Source: Neoceratodus forsteri (taxonomy: Eukaryota > Chordata > Ceratodontiformes > Ceratodontidae). Taken from it: a stretch of 64,000 bases of DNA. The first letter of the stretch is position 1, and every line of letters begins with the position of its first letter. A program made the position numbers and the translations under genes. Shown here in pieces: positions 53,536 through 64,000 of this stretch. The stretch lies in contig CM028131.1 of assembly GCA_016271365.2 (NCBI GenBank), positions 172,736,501 through 172,800,500 on the forward strand, given 5' to 3'. The notes under the pieces are model-generated. The model was not told where the DNA came from and searched no databases. It saw only the letters and a list, made by a program, of their open reading frames with translations.

Positions 53536-54202
53536 TTGCTCACACAATACATGACTAAGTTCTTCCTAATACAATACAAGTCCTCTTGGATATAGGAACC
53601 CCCTTAATTGCTCCAAGGGCACCTTTCCCCTGCTCTGTATCGAAGGCAGTTTTACTTTTATGTTGGTTCATGCTCTCAGAGTTGGACCAATGGATTAGCC
53701 AGTAAAATATAGCAGAATATTTGTACTTCTGAAAACAAAGCACAGTCATAGAAGCCATATATATTAAACATAAAATTATTTCAAATTTATGCAAAATATA
53801 CAAGATATACATCAAAATATGGGCCACTCAAACACAGTAGGAACATAAATAATAAACAGGATTTAACATGAGCATAAATATGAAAATCAGAAACTAACAT
53901 GAACTAAAGTTGAAGTTCTTTCCCTAAGATATTAGAACAGCTTTGCACTCTTCTGCACGTGAATCCTATTTGTCTGTTTTGAAATCACCTCTTATCTAAC
54001 TGACTCACAGATCTTCTTAGTTATAGGCCCTCCCCCAGTACCCACAATGGAACAAGCTTTGCCCATCCCCCTTTTAATTCTTTCTATAAATCCTGACTGT
54101 GGCAGGGCATGTGTGAGCATGATTGGGCAAGTTTTATCCAAGCTAACCATTCCTTTTTTCTGCGACCGAAACCTTATCCAGCTCACTTTACAATGTCAGC
54201 CA
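53536..54202. other. No gene recognised
   Basis: AT-rich sequence with only short open frames. A 90-codon minus-strand frame (53555-53827) shows no motif. Confidence 0.5.
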
Positions 54203-54718
54203 GTGTTAACTGTTTCTTTTTTTTTCTGTATAGTGTTTATTCTCCATGGCGGGCCGCACTTATGTTGGTCAACCTTACTGGACTCTGGGGTCTTTTGGGA
54301 TCTTTGAGCATTATGTGAGTCCCAGCAGATCCCTGGAGTCGGTCTGGAGGTGTCATCCTTGCTTGACCCCAATATTTTTTCCACATTTTTACCCCATTAC
54401 CTGAGACCCCAGAATGCATTAGCGTATGGGCTCTATGGCTCCGGTGATGGCCCCTTCTGCCCTAACCTGTCCTAATGCCACTACTCCCCATGCGTGACAC
54501 TGCCACCCAGCCTCCACCAGGAGGCAGCCAAGTGCTGAGGAAACCCTCAGGACCCTCCCAAGGAGGAGAGCTGCCAGCCAGCATCTCAATCAGCTCCTTT
54601 CCTTCTCCCCTGGTGCCCCAAGCTTGAGCCTGAACCTGGGCTGCCGGCATGGTGTGAGGTGTGGCATCTGGTGACTGAACCCTCTGTGCCACTGGGCAGG
54701 CATGTGTTAACTGGTTCT
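54203..54718 (-). mobile_element. tRNA-derived SINE, copy 1, with 15-bp target duplication
   Basis: The body is 54218-54703 on the minus strand. Its head reads 'gcctgcccagtggcacagag', a degraded A box, with a B-box-like GGTTCAGG about 50 bases on. The T-rich tract at 54214-54225 is the A-rich tail seen from the plus strand. GTGTTAACTG(T/G)TTCT flanks it at 54203-54217 and 54704-54718, with one mismatch. The head is shared with the SINEs at 58614-59189 and 62675-63033. Confidence 0.85.
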
Positions 54719-55047
54719 TGAGTAACTTCAGTACCAGAGGACAATATATAACCTTTCTTCATTCAAATTGGAACAGCTAACCCTGTCCCTGGTCTTAATT
54801 AGTTTCATTAATTACTGAACCAGCATCAGAGTAATGGGGTTGATCTTTAGACAACACTCAAGAGAACATAACCCTCATATTTCAAGCTCGGCCACATTCA
54901 GTATAATCTTTTTGTTTATAGTCTAAACAAAGACAAGCCCTTTCTCCTTGGAAAAGGAAGAATTACTGTTAACCCACAGGAAGAGCAAAGCAAACAACTG
55001 AGATTCTATAACAGAAAATAGATTTATGTATACTGTTCTGGAGAAAC
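54719..55047. other. No gene recognised
   Basis: AT-rich sequence without a notable open frame. Confidence 0.5.
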
Positions 55048-55385
55048 ACAAAAAACATAGAATTTGTCAGCAGAAAAGGAGAACTTGTCCCAACCAGTCT
55101 TCCCCAATGCTCCCTGCCTAATCTGTCTCTGCAGACCCTAACTGGTGTTCAGCAATCCCCCTCCTCCCTTTCTGTTTTCTAGTACACCCCTATGTCTATT
55201 CCATTGGTACCTGAAGCCCCCCACTGTTTTTTTCTCCACCACATGTGCTGGCAGTCTATTCCAGCTAGTTTGAATCCAAACGGAGTTCAAATACTGCTGA
55301 TTTATCTGTAGACTACTTGTTTGTTTGTAGCTTGCTAGTTTTTTGGTGACATTTTGCATCAAACTCTTTTGGTACAGTAAAGAGT
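55048..55385 (-). mobile_element. CR1-type LINE 3' end fragment (second subfamily)
   Basis: The minus strand encodes WIQTSWNRLPAHVVEKKTVG and FRYQWNRHRGVL, the ORF2 end of CR1-group LINEs. A 3' UTR follows with 'caaattctatgttttttgtg' at about 55048-55068. It resembles the plus-strand fragment at 13310-13612 (FKKAWDRHRGLL) more than copy A. Confidence 0.8.
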
Positions 55386-55814
55386 TCACCAGTAGCTGAG
55401 GTTATTTTATTTTATTTCATTCCTGCTGTTCAGTGGATTTGTTTATCAGACTCAGACAGACAGCCTGAGGTGGTTCTAACTGGTTTGCTCTGATTGATTT
55501 CAGAGCACAGGACTAGGTGGATAGCCCTGCCCTATGTATCCCAAGCTTGACTAGCTTTATAGGTTTAAACAGGAAGGTGTGACAACTTCCTGCTCAGAAA
55601 CACAACATGGTGGGGCGAACCACAGAAGGCAGCCAGGAAATGCTGCAATATGGGAGGATATCTTCTTGAGATTGCTATTGTACCAAAGTAAAACAAACAA
55701 ACAAAAAACATTTTTAGGGCTCCTGGTAAATAGTCTCTAGGAAAAGGGTTACAGTACTGAGGGGAGATTCCCAAACAGGGACCTGGGCAGACAGAAGCAG
55801 AGCAGATAGGGATC

Positions 55815-56713
55815 ATGTTGGGAGTGATGCAGTGCAATGGATGTGGACCAGGCAGTCTTCAGAAGGACATTCTGGGAACCATGGTGCTTCCCCATCTGCA
55901 TGCACTTCTCTGGGCTGAGGACAGCAATTGCCAGCCTCCATGCCAAGTTGTCTAGGTTGCAGGGGATCTCCTCCCCCACCCAGGGGCCACCAAGGATACA
56001 CCCACTACCTCAAAGGAAGACCAGCAAAAGGAGTGTGTGGACCACAGTGGGCTCAGGGAGCATAAGGTGGGTGGATCAAAAATGCATCCCCCACTCGGTG
56101 CAACTAAAGAACTCCTACACAGTTTTGGAGGAGCAGGAGGATCTCACTGGGACACCCAAATTTGTGACCATGGTGGATGAGCAGGTTCTTCACAAGAGAA
56201 CCCCACAGGCATGTGGAAGAGAACCTCAAAGGAAGAGAAGCTTCTCCTAGTGGGGGACTCTGTAGTCCAGGGAGTGGATTTGGGGGCAGGTACAGTGGAG
56301 GAGAATGAGGTAAAGTGTCTGTCAGGAAGCTCAGGTCAGAGGGATGGGGAGAGGATCCAGAAAATCACTAAGGCACTAGTGAGACCAGGGAAACTTATTG
56401 TCATTGTCCATCTGGGGACAAATTACCTGGCTGGAGACAAGGCAGGGATAGCAAGGCTGCTGGAGGAGTTCAGGGAGTTGGGGGAGGGACCTCTGTGACC
56501 TTCTCGGAGGTGCTGCCTATCCACAGAAAGGAAAAAGTTAGGAACCTCCACACTAATGACACCAATGCTTGGCTGGAGAACTGGTGCAGAGAAGAAGGTC
56601 TTGGCTTTGTTGGGAACTGGGGACTTACCTGGAGAAATGTGATCCTGTACAAGGGGGTTGGCCTACCCTTGTCCAAGGAGTTGACCTCTGTCCTCAGTGA
56701 ACAGTTTAAATGA
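55815..56713 (+). pseudogene. CR1 copy F ORF1 with SGNH esterase
   Basis: ATG 55815 opens MLGVMQCNGCGP, a CxxC start like the Cys-rich N-terminus of CR1 ORF1, and meets a stop near 55950. Later frames carry the esterase: EEKLLLVGDSVVQGVDLGAG (catalytic Ser, about 56250), VIVHLGTNYLAGDKAG (GTNY instead of GTND), and after a break near 56498, TFSEVLPIHRK and ENWCREEGLGFVGNWG. The last Asp-His block is degraded (GVGLPLSKELT for DGLHLT). It is thus a more damaged relative of the ORF1 at 7856-8659. Confidence 0.8.
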
Positions 56714-56739
56714 TTCATTGGCAAGCATTTAAACTAGCA

Positions 56740-58335
56740 AGGGGGGTTGGCAGAAGGATGCAGGGAGAGCCAAACTGCCCAACCCCACAGAACAGTAATG
56801 TCAACATGGAGGACCATAATGTTGTGATATCACCAGAGGAAACAATACCCATAGAGGGAGGAACTGCGGAGGACAAGAGGAAGGGGGATGACAACAGGAA
56901 GGACAAACAAAGGAGGCAAAAAGACAGCAGGGGAGATGATAAATGGAAAAATGGCAGAATATGGAAGGTCATGAATACCAACACCCGCAGCTTAGGGAAT
57001 AAAATCCCATACCTGGTGGCCTTGATGACAGAGGCTGACCTGGACATTGTAGCTATTACTGAGACGTGGTATATTGGAAACCATGACAGGGATGTAGCAG
57101 TACCAGGTTATACTCTGCTTAGGAGAGACAGGGAGGGTAAAAAGGGAGGGAAGGTTGGATCTTTACGTCAGGGAGGGTGTTAGAGTGTGATACAGGGAAT
57201 GCGGGGGGGCAGAGGTACTGTAGTTCACTCTTGAGATGGGTAGTGGCACTACTATTTGCATAGCCATGACATACAGACTTCCAGGTAACAAGGTTCTAGT
57301 GGAATCCATCCACATGATGGCAGCAAATGGGGAGGTGCTGCCGGTTGGTGATTTCAACCTGTCAGATGTGGATTGGAGCATCTCAGCTGCTATCTCAGTC
57401 AGGTGCAGGGACATCCTGTACTCTGTGCAAGGGGCAGACCTCAGGCAGCTAGTGCTACAGCTCACCAGGGAGGGTGCAATTTTGGACCTTGTACTCATCA
57501 ATGGGGACAGAATTGAGGAAGTCTGAGTGGGTGGACACCTGGGATCCAGTGATCATCATACGATGTGTTTCAGCGTGAGTACAGTAGCAGAGTCAAGCCA
57601 CACAAAGGTGAGGGTCCTGTATTTCAGGAGGGTGAACTTTATTAAGATGGGGATATGTCTCAAGCAAGCCCTGGCAGAGAGAGACAAATGGGGCAGAGTG
57701 GATAAGCAGTGGGCCCATCTGAAAGGAGCCCTAGTGGAGGCAACAAACCTTTGCATAAGACAAGTAAACAAGGACAAGAGAAAGAGAAAACCACTGTGGT
57801 TCTCAAAGGAAGTGGCCAGGATAGTAAGGGCAAAAAAGATGGCTTTCAGGAAATACAAGGAAACACAGTGGGAGGAGGAGGATAGGGTAGTGTACCTGGA
57901 TAAACAGAGGGAGGCAGGGAAAGCAGTCAGGAGAGCAAAAGCACAAACAGATGAAAAAATAGAACAGGAGGTAAAAAAAGAGGACAAGACTTTTTATAGG
58001 TACATTACTGAATGGAGAAAAACCAGGGGTGGGATAGTAAGGCTAAAAGGGGAAGAAGAGCAGTGTGTGGAAAAGGACTTGGAAAAAGCATCAATAATGA
58101 ACAAATATTTTTGTCCTGTATCACTGAAGAAGGAGAAGGTGAGGGTCCACAGTTAGGCAACATGAACAAACATGGGAGGGAGATGTACATCAGTCCATTT
58201 ACAGAAGGGTGAGCCCTAAAAGAACTCACAAAACTGAAAGTGGACAGGGCACTGGGATCAGATGGGAAACATCCTGGAATATTAAGGGAACTACAGGAGG
58301 TGCTGGCAGCACCACTGACTCAAAGAATCAGAAGA
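56740..58335 (+). pseudogene. CR1 copy F endonuclease, linker and start of RT
   Basis: The frame at 56710-57183 encodes MNTNTRSLGNKIPYLVALM, then DIVAITETWYIGNHDRD (catalytic Glu). Later frames encode MTYRLPGN, LPVGDFNLSDVDWSISA (GDFN), REGAILDLVLINGDRIEEV, a stop at 57526, and GHLGSSDHHTMCF (SDH). The linker follows: KRKRKPLWFSKEVARIVRAK, KVKKEDKTFYRYITEWR-type words and QEVKKED. The RT begins at 58230 with LTKLKVDRALGSDGKHPGIL and stops at 58335, where the L2/Rex1-like LINE begins. GDFN and SDH are intact; frameshifts and stops are not. Confidence 0.85.
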
Positions 58336-58602
58336 ATATAAGAACAAAATGTTTACAGATCTTACTCTCTACACTGGTAAACTCCCTGCTCAACCTCCCT
58401 TGCTAGAACAGCTTACCTCATGGCTCCCAGCAGTCCCTTAATGCCCCCCCCATTTTACTTCAGGACAATTTGTCTAAATGTCACTTCAAAACTTCTGAAG
58501 ATGCTACCAGCCAGAGATAGCCCAGACAGTGATTGGCTTTATCCTGCTTTCCTGAAACTGCTCTCCCAAGCCATTGTTAAACCCCTAACCTATAGCTTCA
58601 AT

Positions 58603-59200
58603 CTCGCTCTTTCTTTTTTCTTCTTTTTTTTAGGTTAATTTATCCTTCCAGTACCTGGTGGCAGTACTTCCCATCAGATCCCCCAGCCCCACCCCCCACT
58701 TGCAGCTCATCCTCCAGCTGCCCCATGGCTTGCCCTCCCTAGTGGGGCAGCGGGGATCCCTCAACCCACCTCACAGAAGGATCTGGTGCTGGAGGTATAT
58801 TGCTGCTATTCGTGGGGGCAGTGCCTTTGGGGATCGACCGCCATGAAGCAAGCCAGGACCTCTTTTTTCCTCTGTTTTTTTCCCCCTAGCCGAGGATGTG
58901 CAATAACGCCACAGGGAGCGAACGTGCATGCTCGCATATATGTTTCTCAGAGCGTCTGCCTTGCCTTACCTGCTGTAGCCTCAGTGCACCAGCCCCAGCC
59001 TCTGCTAGGAGCCAGCAGTGCGCCAAGTGCTGATGTCCCCCTCCCCAGAGAAGGAGAGCAGTTCAATGGACGCTCGATCCTTCTCCTCCCCTGCCGACCA
59101 CCAGTGGCCGGTGCTCATTCCTGAACACAGGTCACCGGTCTGGCATGAGGTAAGGTGTCCAGCGCCTCAGTGCCACTGGGCCGGCTATCCTCACTCTTTC
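58603..59200 (-). mobile_element. tRNA-derived SINE, copy 2, with 11-bp target duplication
   Basis: The body is 58614-59189, minus strand. The head at 59189-59130 reads 'gccggcccagtggcactgag' followed later by 'gtgttcagg'. The tail is the T-rich tract 58614-58631. CTC(G/A)CTCTTTC flanks it at 58603-58613 and 59190-59200, one mismatch. Removing it joins TYSFNLALS to the next L2/Rex1 words (SMSAVPDSWKHTK), which supports the boundaries. Confidence 0.82.
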
Positions 59201-60362
59201 AATGTCAGCGGTACCTGACTCCTGGAAGCACACCAAGGTTGTACCCATTTACAAGGCTGGAGACCCCCCATGCTCCCGATAACTATAGACCCATTTCACT
59301 CCTCCCTCACCTGAGTAAACTACTTGAGAAAATCATTCACCATCAGCTATCCAATCACTTAGAAAAATACCACCTCCTCAGTCCTCTCCAGCAAGGCTTT
59401 CATAAACTCCACAGCACTTCCTCTGCCTTGGCCCTTTTCAGCAATTATGTCCTTAGAAATATGGATAAGGGCAATGCCACGGGTACAGTGTTTGTGGATC
59501 TATCAAAGGCCTTTGACCTCGTAAACCACCATCTCCTTTACTCCACTCTACTGAACTTTGGCTGTTCCATGGACACTGTTACATGGTTCTGCAGCTACCT
59601 CTCCAACCAGTCCCAGTCTGTGCTAATAGGGAAAAATTCTTCTGCAGCCTTGCCCATCCGCTCAGGTGTACCCCAGGGCTCAATACTTGGACCACTGCTA
59701 TTTTCTATGTTTATAAATGACCTCCCCATGGATAGTATAAACTACAAGGCACTCCTCTAGTGACAAATCCATAAAATCCTTATCTGCCACCTTCACAGCA
59801 AACTATGGAGCTGCCCAGAATTGGATCCTCACAAAACAACTTCTCATAAATGAGAAAAAAAACTAAAGCAATGCTCTCTGGTTCCAGGCCATTCCTAGCT
59901 AAAATAACAAGATCAAAAACATCCCTACTGATTTCTACCCCTGCTGGCCCTCCCCTTGAAACCATACCTACCTTTAAATATCTAGGTGTGATTCTTGACC
60001 CATTCCTTACTTTAAGCAAGCACGCTATCACTATTGTGAAGAAAATCCACCAAAATTGGGTGTGACCTATCACCACAGTCAATTTCTGACCACCGAGGCC
60101 CATCTGGTCATCACTCGAGGCAACCTGCTGCCTCTTCTGGACTATTGCTCCCCCATTTATGCCTCCATGTCCTCATCGCTATGCACTCACCTAGTCTTCA
60201 CTTAACAATGCCATTTGTAGCTTTGTCCTTCTAGCCCCTTTCTCCACTCACCACTGCTCGCTCTACCAGTCCCTAGGCTGGCTCCAACTGCAAGGTCACT
60301 TTGACCTCGCCATGGGTAGCATAGTAGATTGTTCACTCTGGAACTATCAGAAGTCACTCTAC

Positions 60363-60392
60363 TCTGTTTCTATGTTTCTATGTTTCTATGTT
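60363..60392 (+). repeat. (TTTCTATG)n octamer tract
   Basis: Three to four octamers TTTCTATG identical to the CR1 tail of copy D occur here without a CR1 3' UTR around them. Confidence 0.85.
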
Positions 60393-61142
60393 ACTCCACC
60401 CGCCTTGCTGATAGAATGGTTCTCAGATGCCTTCGGGCCTCCAGCATTCCCCATCTAGAAATTCCTCGTACTTCAACAGCCATGGGTAGTAAAGCCTTCT
60501 CTGTCTCCACTCCTTCCCTCTGGAACCATCTCCCTCTGTCTGTCAGGCTATCCCCCTCCCATCAGTCCTTTATATCCAACCTCCTAGCCTGGCTCCTGAC
60601 TGAGACTACATGCAACTGCAACTGCAACTGATCCTCAACAATTACCCAGGGCCATAACACGCACTGGCTCACCTCTTGCCCACCCCACACCTAGTTGATG
60701 GTGCACTCCTCTATGCCATTTGCTCCCATGCTTGCTCTGTGGTCTAACAACTACCTGTTTTATCATCTAACCTAGTGTGAAATCACAGTACTTTAATTTA
60801 ACAATTGACTTTTACCTATTCGCACCTGTCTTTTAGCTCTGGTCTTTCAGTATTTACTGTATTTCCATTCTAATAGTGAATTTACCTATGAGACTACACA
60901 GACTCTGATTGTATTCTGCATATAATACTGTACTACTATTGCATGATATATAACTACTATATATAGCATGTCACTACTATATTATATTGTGTGTTCCTGA
61001 TGCTTCCTCACGTGTACCTGTATGCAAATGAATTTTATGTTTTGAACTATGGATTGTATTATTTGCTGCTGTATACTACCTGCCACCTTTGTGGCCTGGG
61101 TTGTAACTGAAAACAATCCTCTGGATCAGCTTGCTTACCTGG

Positions 61143-61358
61143 TCATCAAATAAATAAATACATACCTACATACATACCTACCTACATACATACCTACATA
61201 CATACATCCTACATACATACATACCTACATACATACATACATATATACATACATACATACATACCTACATACATACATACCCTACATACCTGCATACCTA
61301 CATTCATACCTACATACCTACATACATACTTACATACATACATACCTACATACATAAA
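61143..61358 (+). repeat. Microsatellite, (CATA)n/(CCTACATA)n
   Basis: About 215 bases of CATA, CCTA and ACAT words follow the AATAAATAAATA tail of the L2/Rex1-like LINE, so the array probably grew from the tail. Confidence 0.93.
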
Positions 61359-61359
61359 T

Positions 61360-62328
61360 AAATAATTTGCCAGCAGAAGGAGATCATGTGGTTCATTTAG
61401 TCTGCTCGGGTTTTCTACCCCTCACTATCAATTTGTCTTGCTAAGGTGACTATACTGTCTATCCCATGCCTGTTAGAATTCACTGACCATCTTGGCTGCC
61501 ACTACCTCTGGTGGTAGGCTGTTGCAAGGGTCCATCACCCTCTCTGTGAGAAAGTACTTCCTAACATTTGTTTTGAATTTACCTCCCACCAGGCGCATGT
61601 TTTGTCCTCTAGTATGTGCAGCCCTGTTTTCCCGGAAGAGGTTCCTGGTTTGTATTGTGTTGATCCTTTTAACAAATTTAAATGTCTCACTCATGTCTCC
61701 TTTGCTCCTCCTCTGCTCTAGGGAGAATAAATTTAGCTGGCTGAACCTAGCTTTGTACTTTTCATGGTGCAGACCCTGCACCATTTTGTTGGCACGACTC
61801 TGCATGGTTTCCAGATGGTTTATGTCATTTTTTTAGGTGAGGTCTCCAGAACTGCACACAGTACTCCAAGTGAGGTCTCACCATGGACCAGTATAGTGGG
61901 AGGATTGCATCACGCTTCCTACTGGTAATACCCCTACCAATACATCCGAGGATGCTGCTTGCCTTTAACACTGCTTTTCACATTGCTTTCCCTACCTTTA
62001 AATTGTTTGAGATCATGACACCAAGATCCCATTCCAGCTTTGTTTCTTCTAGTAGTTGTCCCTCCAGGACATACTTCATGCATGGGTTCCTTCTACCCAA
62101 GTGCATGACTTTACATTTTTTAGCATTGAATCTCAACTGCCAGTTCCTGGACCATTCCTCTAGCATCCTGAGATCTGCTTCCATTTCTGCAATCCCTTCC
62201 TGTGTGTCTACCCTGTTGCAGAGCTTCATGTTGTCTGCAAAATGGCAGACTTTCCCTTTCAGTTCTTCAGCGATGTCATTGATGAGTATGTTGAAAAGGA
62301 TGGGGCCTAGTACTGACCCCTGAGTCAC
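61360..62328 (-). mobile_element. CR1-type LINE, copy G (reversed, 5'-truncated)
   Basis: The minus strand starts at RT words TQGSVLGPILFNILINDIAE (62328). It goes through VCHFADNMKLCNRVD (FADN in place of FADD), WQLRFNAKKCKVMHLGRRNP, EWDLGVMISNNLKVG, QSRANKMVQGLHH and EKYKARFSQLNLFSLEQRRS to YFLTERVMDPCNSLPPEVV near 61500. The 3' UTR ends near 61360, next to the microsatellite. It lies between the two halves of CR1 copy F in opposite orientation. Confidence 0.88.
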
Positions 62329-64000
62329 TTAATAGGGAAGTGGTTCCGGAGGACTAGAGGAGAGCAGATGCAGTCCCTCTTCTCAAAATTGGGAGTAGGA
62401 AGGAGGCTGGAAACTATAGACCAATCAACCTCACTGCAATAGTGGGGAAAATTAAGGAATCACTTATTAAAGAAAGGATTGTGGAACACCTAGAATCCAG
62501 TGGAGCACAGGATCTGAGACAGCATGGATTCACAGTGGGAAGGTCATGTCAAACAAATCTAATTGATTTCTTTAACTGAGTGACTAGAGTCGTGCATCAG
62601 CGGGGAGCGGTGGATGTGGCCTACCTGGATTTCACTAAGGCCTTTGATTCCATTCCACATAGAAGACTGGTGAATGGCTGGCTCAGTGGCACTGAGAGTT
62701 GAGGCACTGAATGCTGCACCTCATGCTATGCCAGCAACCCAGGTTCAGGAATAACCTTGAGTCGCTGGGGTGCTGGCACGGGGGGAAGGTTGGGGGCAGG
62801 ATCTAGCATTGGCTCTCCTCTCCCAGGTAAGGGGCGGGGTCACCTGTCCATAGTTCTGCTGTCACCGACTGGAGATTCATTGCTGGCACAGGCAGTCAAC
62901 GGCATGACTGGAAGGGAGGGGCATCTGAACGGTGGGCACACAGGTGCCTCCACACACACACTTTACGTTGAGGACACATGGGTATAGGGGCCAGGAGAAA
63001 ACAACAAAAAAAACAGAAACTGTATATGAAAAAAGAAGACTGGTGAACAAGCTGGGCAGCCTTGAAGTGGGTCACAAGGTGATAAACTGGGTTAGGAATT
63101 GATTGAGTGATATAAGACAGAGGGTCATGGTAAATGGAGCTCAATCTGAGGAAATGAGGATGACCAGCAGGGTGCCATAGGGATTAGTCCTAGGGCCAGT
63201 CCTGTTTTATGTCTCTTTGTGGATGACACTAAGATCTACAACAGAGTGGACACACCGGGAGTGTGGAAAAAATGAGGAGGGATCTAGGTAAACTGGAGGA
63301 ATGGTCTGGACTGTGGCAGCTAAGATTCAATGCAAAAAAGTGCAAAATCATACATTTGTGGCACAAGGACCAGGGGGAGGATTACATGATGGGGGGGGGA
63401 TACTGATGGTCACCAAACATGAAAGAGATTTGGGGGTAATCATATCTGATGACCTAAAGATGGTTAAACAATGTAACAAGGCTGTGGGAGAGCCAGTGGG
63501 ATGCCGAGGTGCATTGGGAGAGGGTACTGTATCACCACCAGAAGAAAGGAGTGGGTGATGCCACTGTACAGTTCACTGGTGAGGTCTCATTTGGAATACT
63601 GTGTCTTGTTGGAGAGGCCATATCTCTATAAGGACATAGACAGGGTGGAGGCAGTTCAAAGAAGGGCAACAAAGAATGTGCAGGGCCTGCACCAAAAGTC
63701 ATATGAGGAGAGTCTGGGAGACCTCAATATGTATACCCTGGAGGAAAGAAGAGACGGGAGATATGAAAGGAACCTACAAATATCTAAAAAGCATTTTGCT
63801 ATTTTGACTTTCACTATTTTGAATTTGCTATTTTGACTGACTACCTAAATGGCGTACTAGAGGGTAGCATCATTCAGAAAAGGAGATATCCAGGAATGAA
63901 GGGAGCACGATATGAGGCTGGAAGCGGGTAGACTATGGTGTAGCTTGAAGAAATATTTCTTCATGGAAAGGGTGGTGGATGCATGGAATTACCTCCCAGC
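62329..64000 (+). pseudogene. CR1 copy F reverse transcriptase, right part
   Basis: Words in order are PEDXRRADAVPLL (TAG at X), KEAGNYRPINLTAIVGKI, QHGFTVGRSCQTNLIDFFN, GAVDVAYLDFTKAFDSIPH (motif A), RRLVN and, after the SINE, KLGSLEVGHKVINWV. FVDDTKIYNRVDT follows near 63218 (FVDD for FADD), just after a small internal deletion. LWQLRFNAKKCKI, ERDLGVIISDDLK, SLVRSHLEYC and the C-terminal ERVVDAWNYLP close it at the window end. An AT-rich ~70-base insert lies near 63790-63860. Stops and frameshifts are present. Confidence 0.85.
62661..63047 (+). mobile_element. tRNA-derived SINE, copy 3, with perfect 14-bp target duplication
   Basis: The body is 62675-63033. It starts 'tggctggctcagtggcac', which contains TGGCTCAGTGG, a perfect tRNA A box (TRGCNNAGTGG), and has GGTTCAGGAAT at 62742 as a degraded B box. 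The tail is A-rich (62998-63033). AGAAGACTGGTGAA occurs at 62661-62674 and 63034-63047 and restores the CR1 copy F frame (HRRLVN KLGSLE) when one copy and the body are removed. RNA polymerase III would transcribe it, and a LINE would supply reverse transcriptase. Confidence 0.95.

Larger units (their letters stand above)
58480..60640 (+). pseudogene. L2/Rex1-like ORF2 remnant in copy 3
   Basis: Before the SINE: SDWLYPAFLKLLSQAIVKPL and TYSFNLALS. After it: VPDSWKHTKVVPIYKAGDPP in a second frame. At 59155-59760 an open frame gives DNYRPISLLPHLSKLLEK, LQQGFHKLHSTSSAL, TVFVDLSKAFDLVNHHLL (motif A), TWFCSYLSNQSQSVL and SGVPQGSILGPLLFSMFIND. The palm YADD region is lost through damage at about 59760. 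The C-terminal KAFSVSTPSLWNHLPLSVRL is at 60492-60551. Stops and frame changes are frequent. Confidence 0.85.
58336..61160 (+). mobile_element. L2/Rex1-like LINE, copy 3
   Basis: RT and C-terminal ORF2 sequence is followed by a tail 'aataaataaatacatac' leading into a microsatellite (61143 on). WFCSYLSN is shared with copy 1 (14030-15861). The element itself is interrupted by a SINE (58614-59189). It was inserted into CR1 copy F after the RT entry. A TTTCTATG tract (60363-60392), which resembles a CR1 tail, also lies inside it. Confidence 0.8.
55440..64000 (+). mobile_element. CR1-type LINE, copy F, split by several insertions
   Basis: The pieces are 55440-58335 (5' region, ORF1, endonuclease, start of RT), 62329-62674, and 63034-64000 (rest of the RT and C-terminus, cut by the window edge). 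The left piece stops at RT words ELQEVLAAPLT, and the 62329 piece resumes at LNREVVPED, only a dozen or so codons later in the copy A order, so they are probably one element. Between the pieces are an L2/Rex1-like LINE (58336-61160) with a SINE, a microsatellite and the reversed CR1 copy G. Another SINE follows at 62675. Confidence 0.8.

Noticed and set aside
62675..62760. A functional tRNA gene
   Set aside because: A and B boxes are present, but the B box is degraded and the sequence does not fold as a tRNA by eye; it is the head of a SINE.

Overview
This window looks like intergenic DNA from a large, repeat-rich vertebrate genome. I found no cellular protein-coding gene, rRNA or tRNA gene. 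Almost everything recognisable is transposable-element sequence. It includes several CR1-type LINEs with an SGNH-esterase ORF1, an APE endonuclease/RT ORF2 and octamer tails of the TTTCTATG kind. There are also L2/Rex1-like LINEs, one L1/Tx1-like LINE, one LINE resembling the Vingi/I group, two hAT DNA transposons, tRNA-derived SINEs, a MIR-like SINE core, foldback elements, minisatellites and a 165-bp tandem array. This mix suggests a non-mammalian sarcopterygian such as a lungfish, amphibian or non-avian reptile, but the species cannot be fixed from the sequence.

Layout. 1-7.8 kb: tandem repeats, a MIR-like core, a MITE-like hairpin block and an LTR-like repeat (4735-5960). 7.9-11.8 kb: the best-preserved CR1 LINE (copy A). 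11.8-13 kb: a second copy of the LTR-like repeat in the opposite orientation. 13.3-20 kb: a CR1 end, an L2/Rex1-like LINE and a minus-strand Vingi/I-like LINE. 20-23 kb: a hAT transposase whose N-terminus resembles vertebrate CGGBP1. 23-30.6 kb: minisatellite, LINE pieces and a second, ZBED-like hAT pseudogene split by CR1 copy B. 31-32 kb: a tandem array ending in a (CA)n tract. 33.6-36.8 kb: a nest of three inverted-repeat structures. 36.9-41.4 kb: a nearly full-length minus-strand CR1/L2-type LINE, followed by two tandem 324-bp modules that each carry promoter-like motifs and a short ORF. 43.4-53.5 kb: an L2/Rex1-like LINE, then a three-level nest (CR1 3' end containing L1/Tx1-like LINE containing CR1 copy D). 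54.2-64 kb: a SINE, then CR1 copy F broken by an L2/Rex1-like LINE with its own SINE, by a reversed CR1 (copy G) and by a second SINE with a 14-bp target-site duplication.

The elements do not act together as a pathway. The useful information is the stratigraphy: insertions within insertions give a relative order of activity. A CR1 copy and SINEs are among the last events. All boundaries were judged by eye. Family names are from protein motifs, not database searches, and almost all coding units carry frameshifts or stops.
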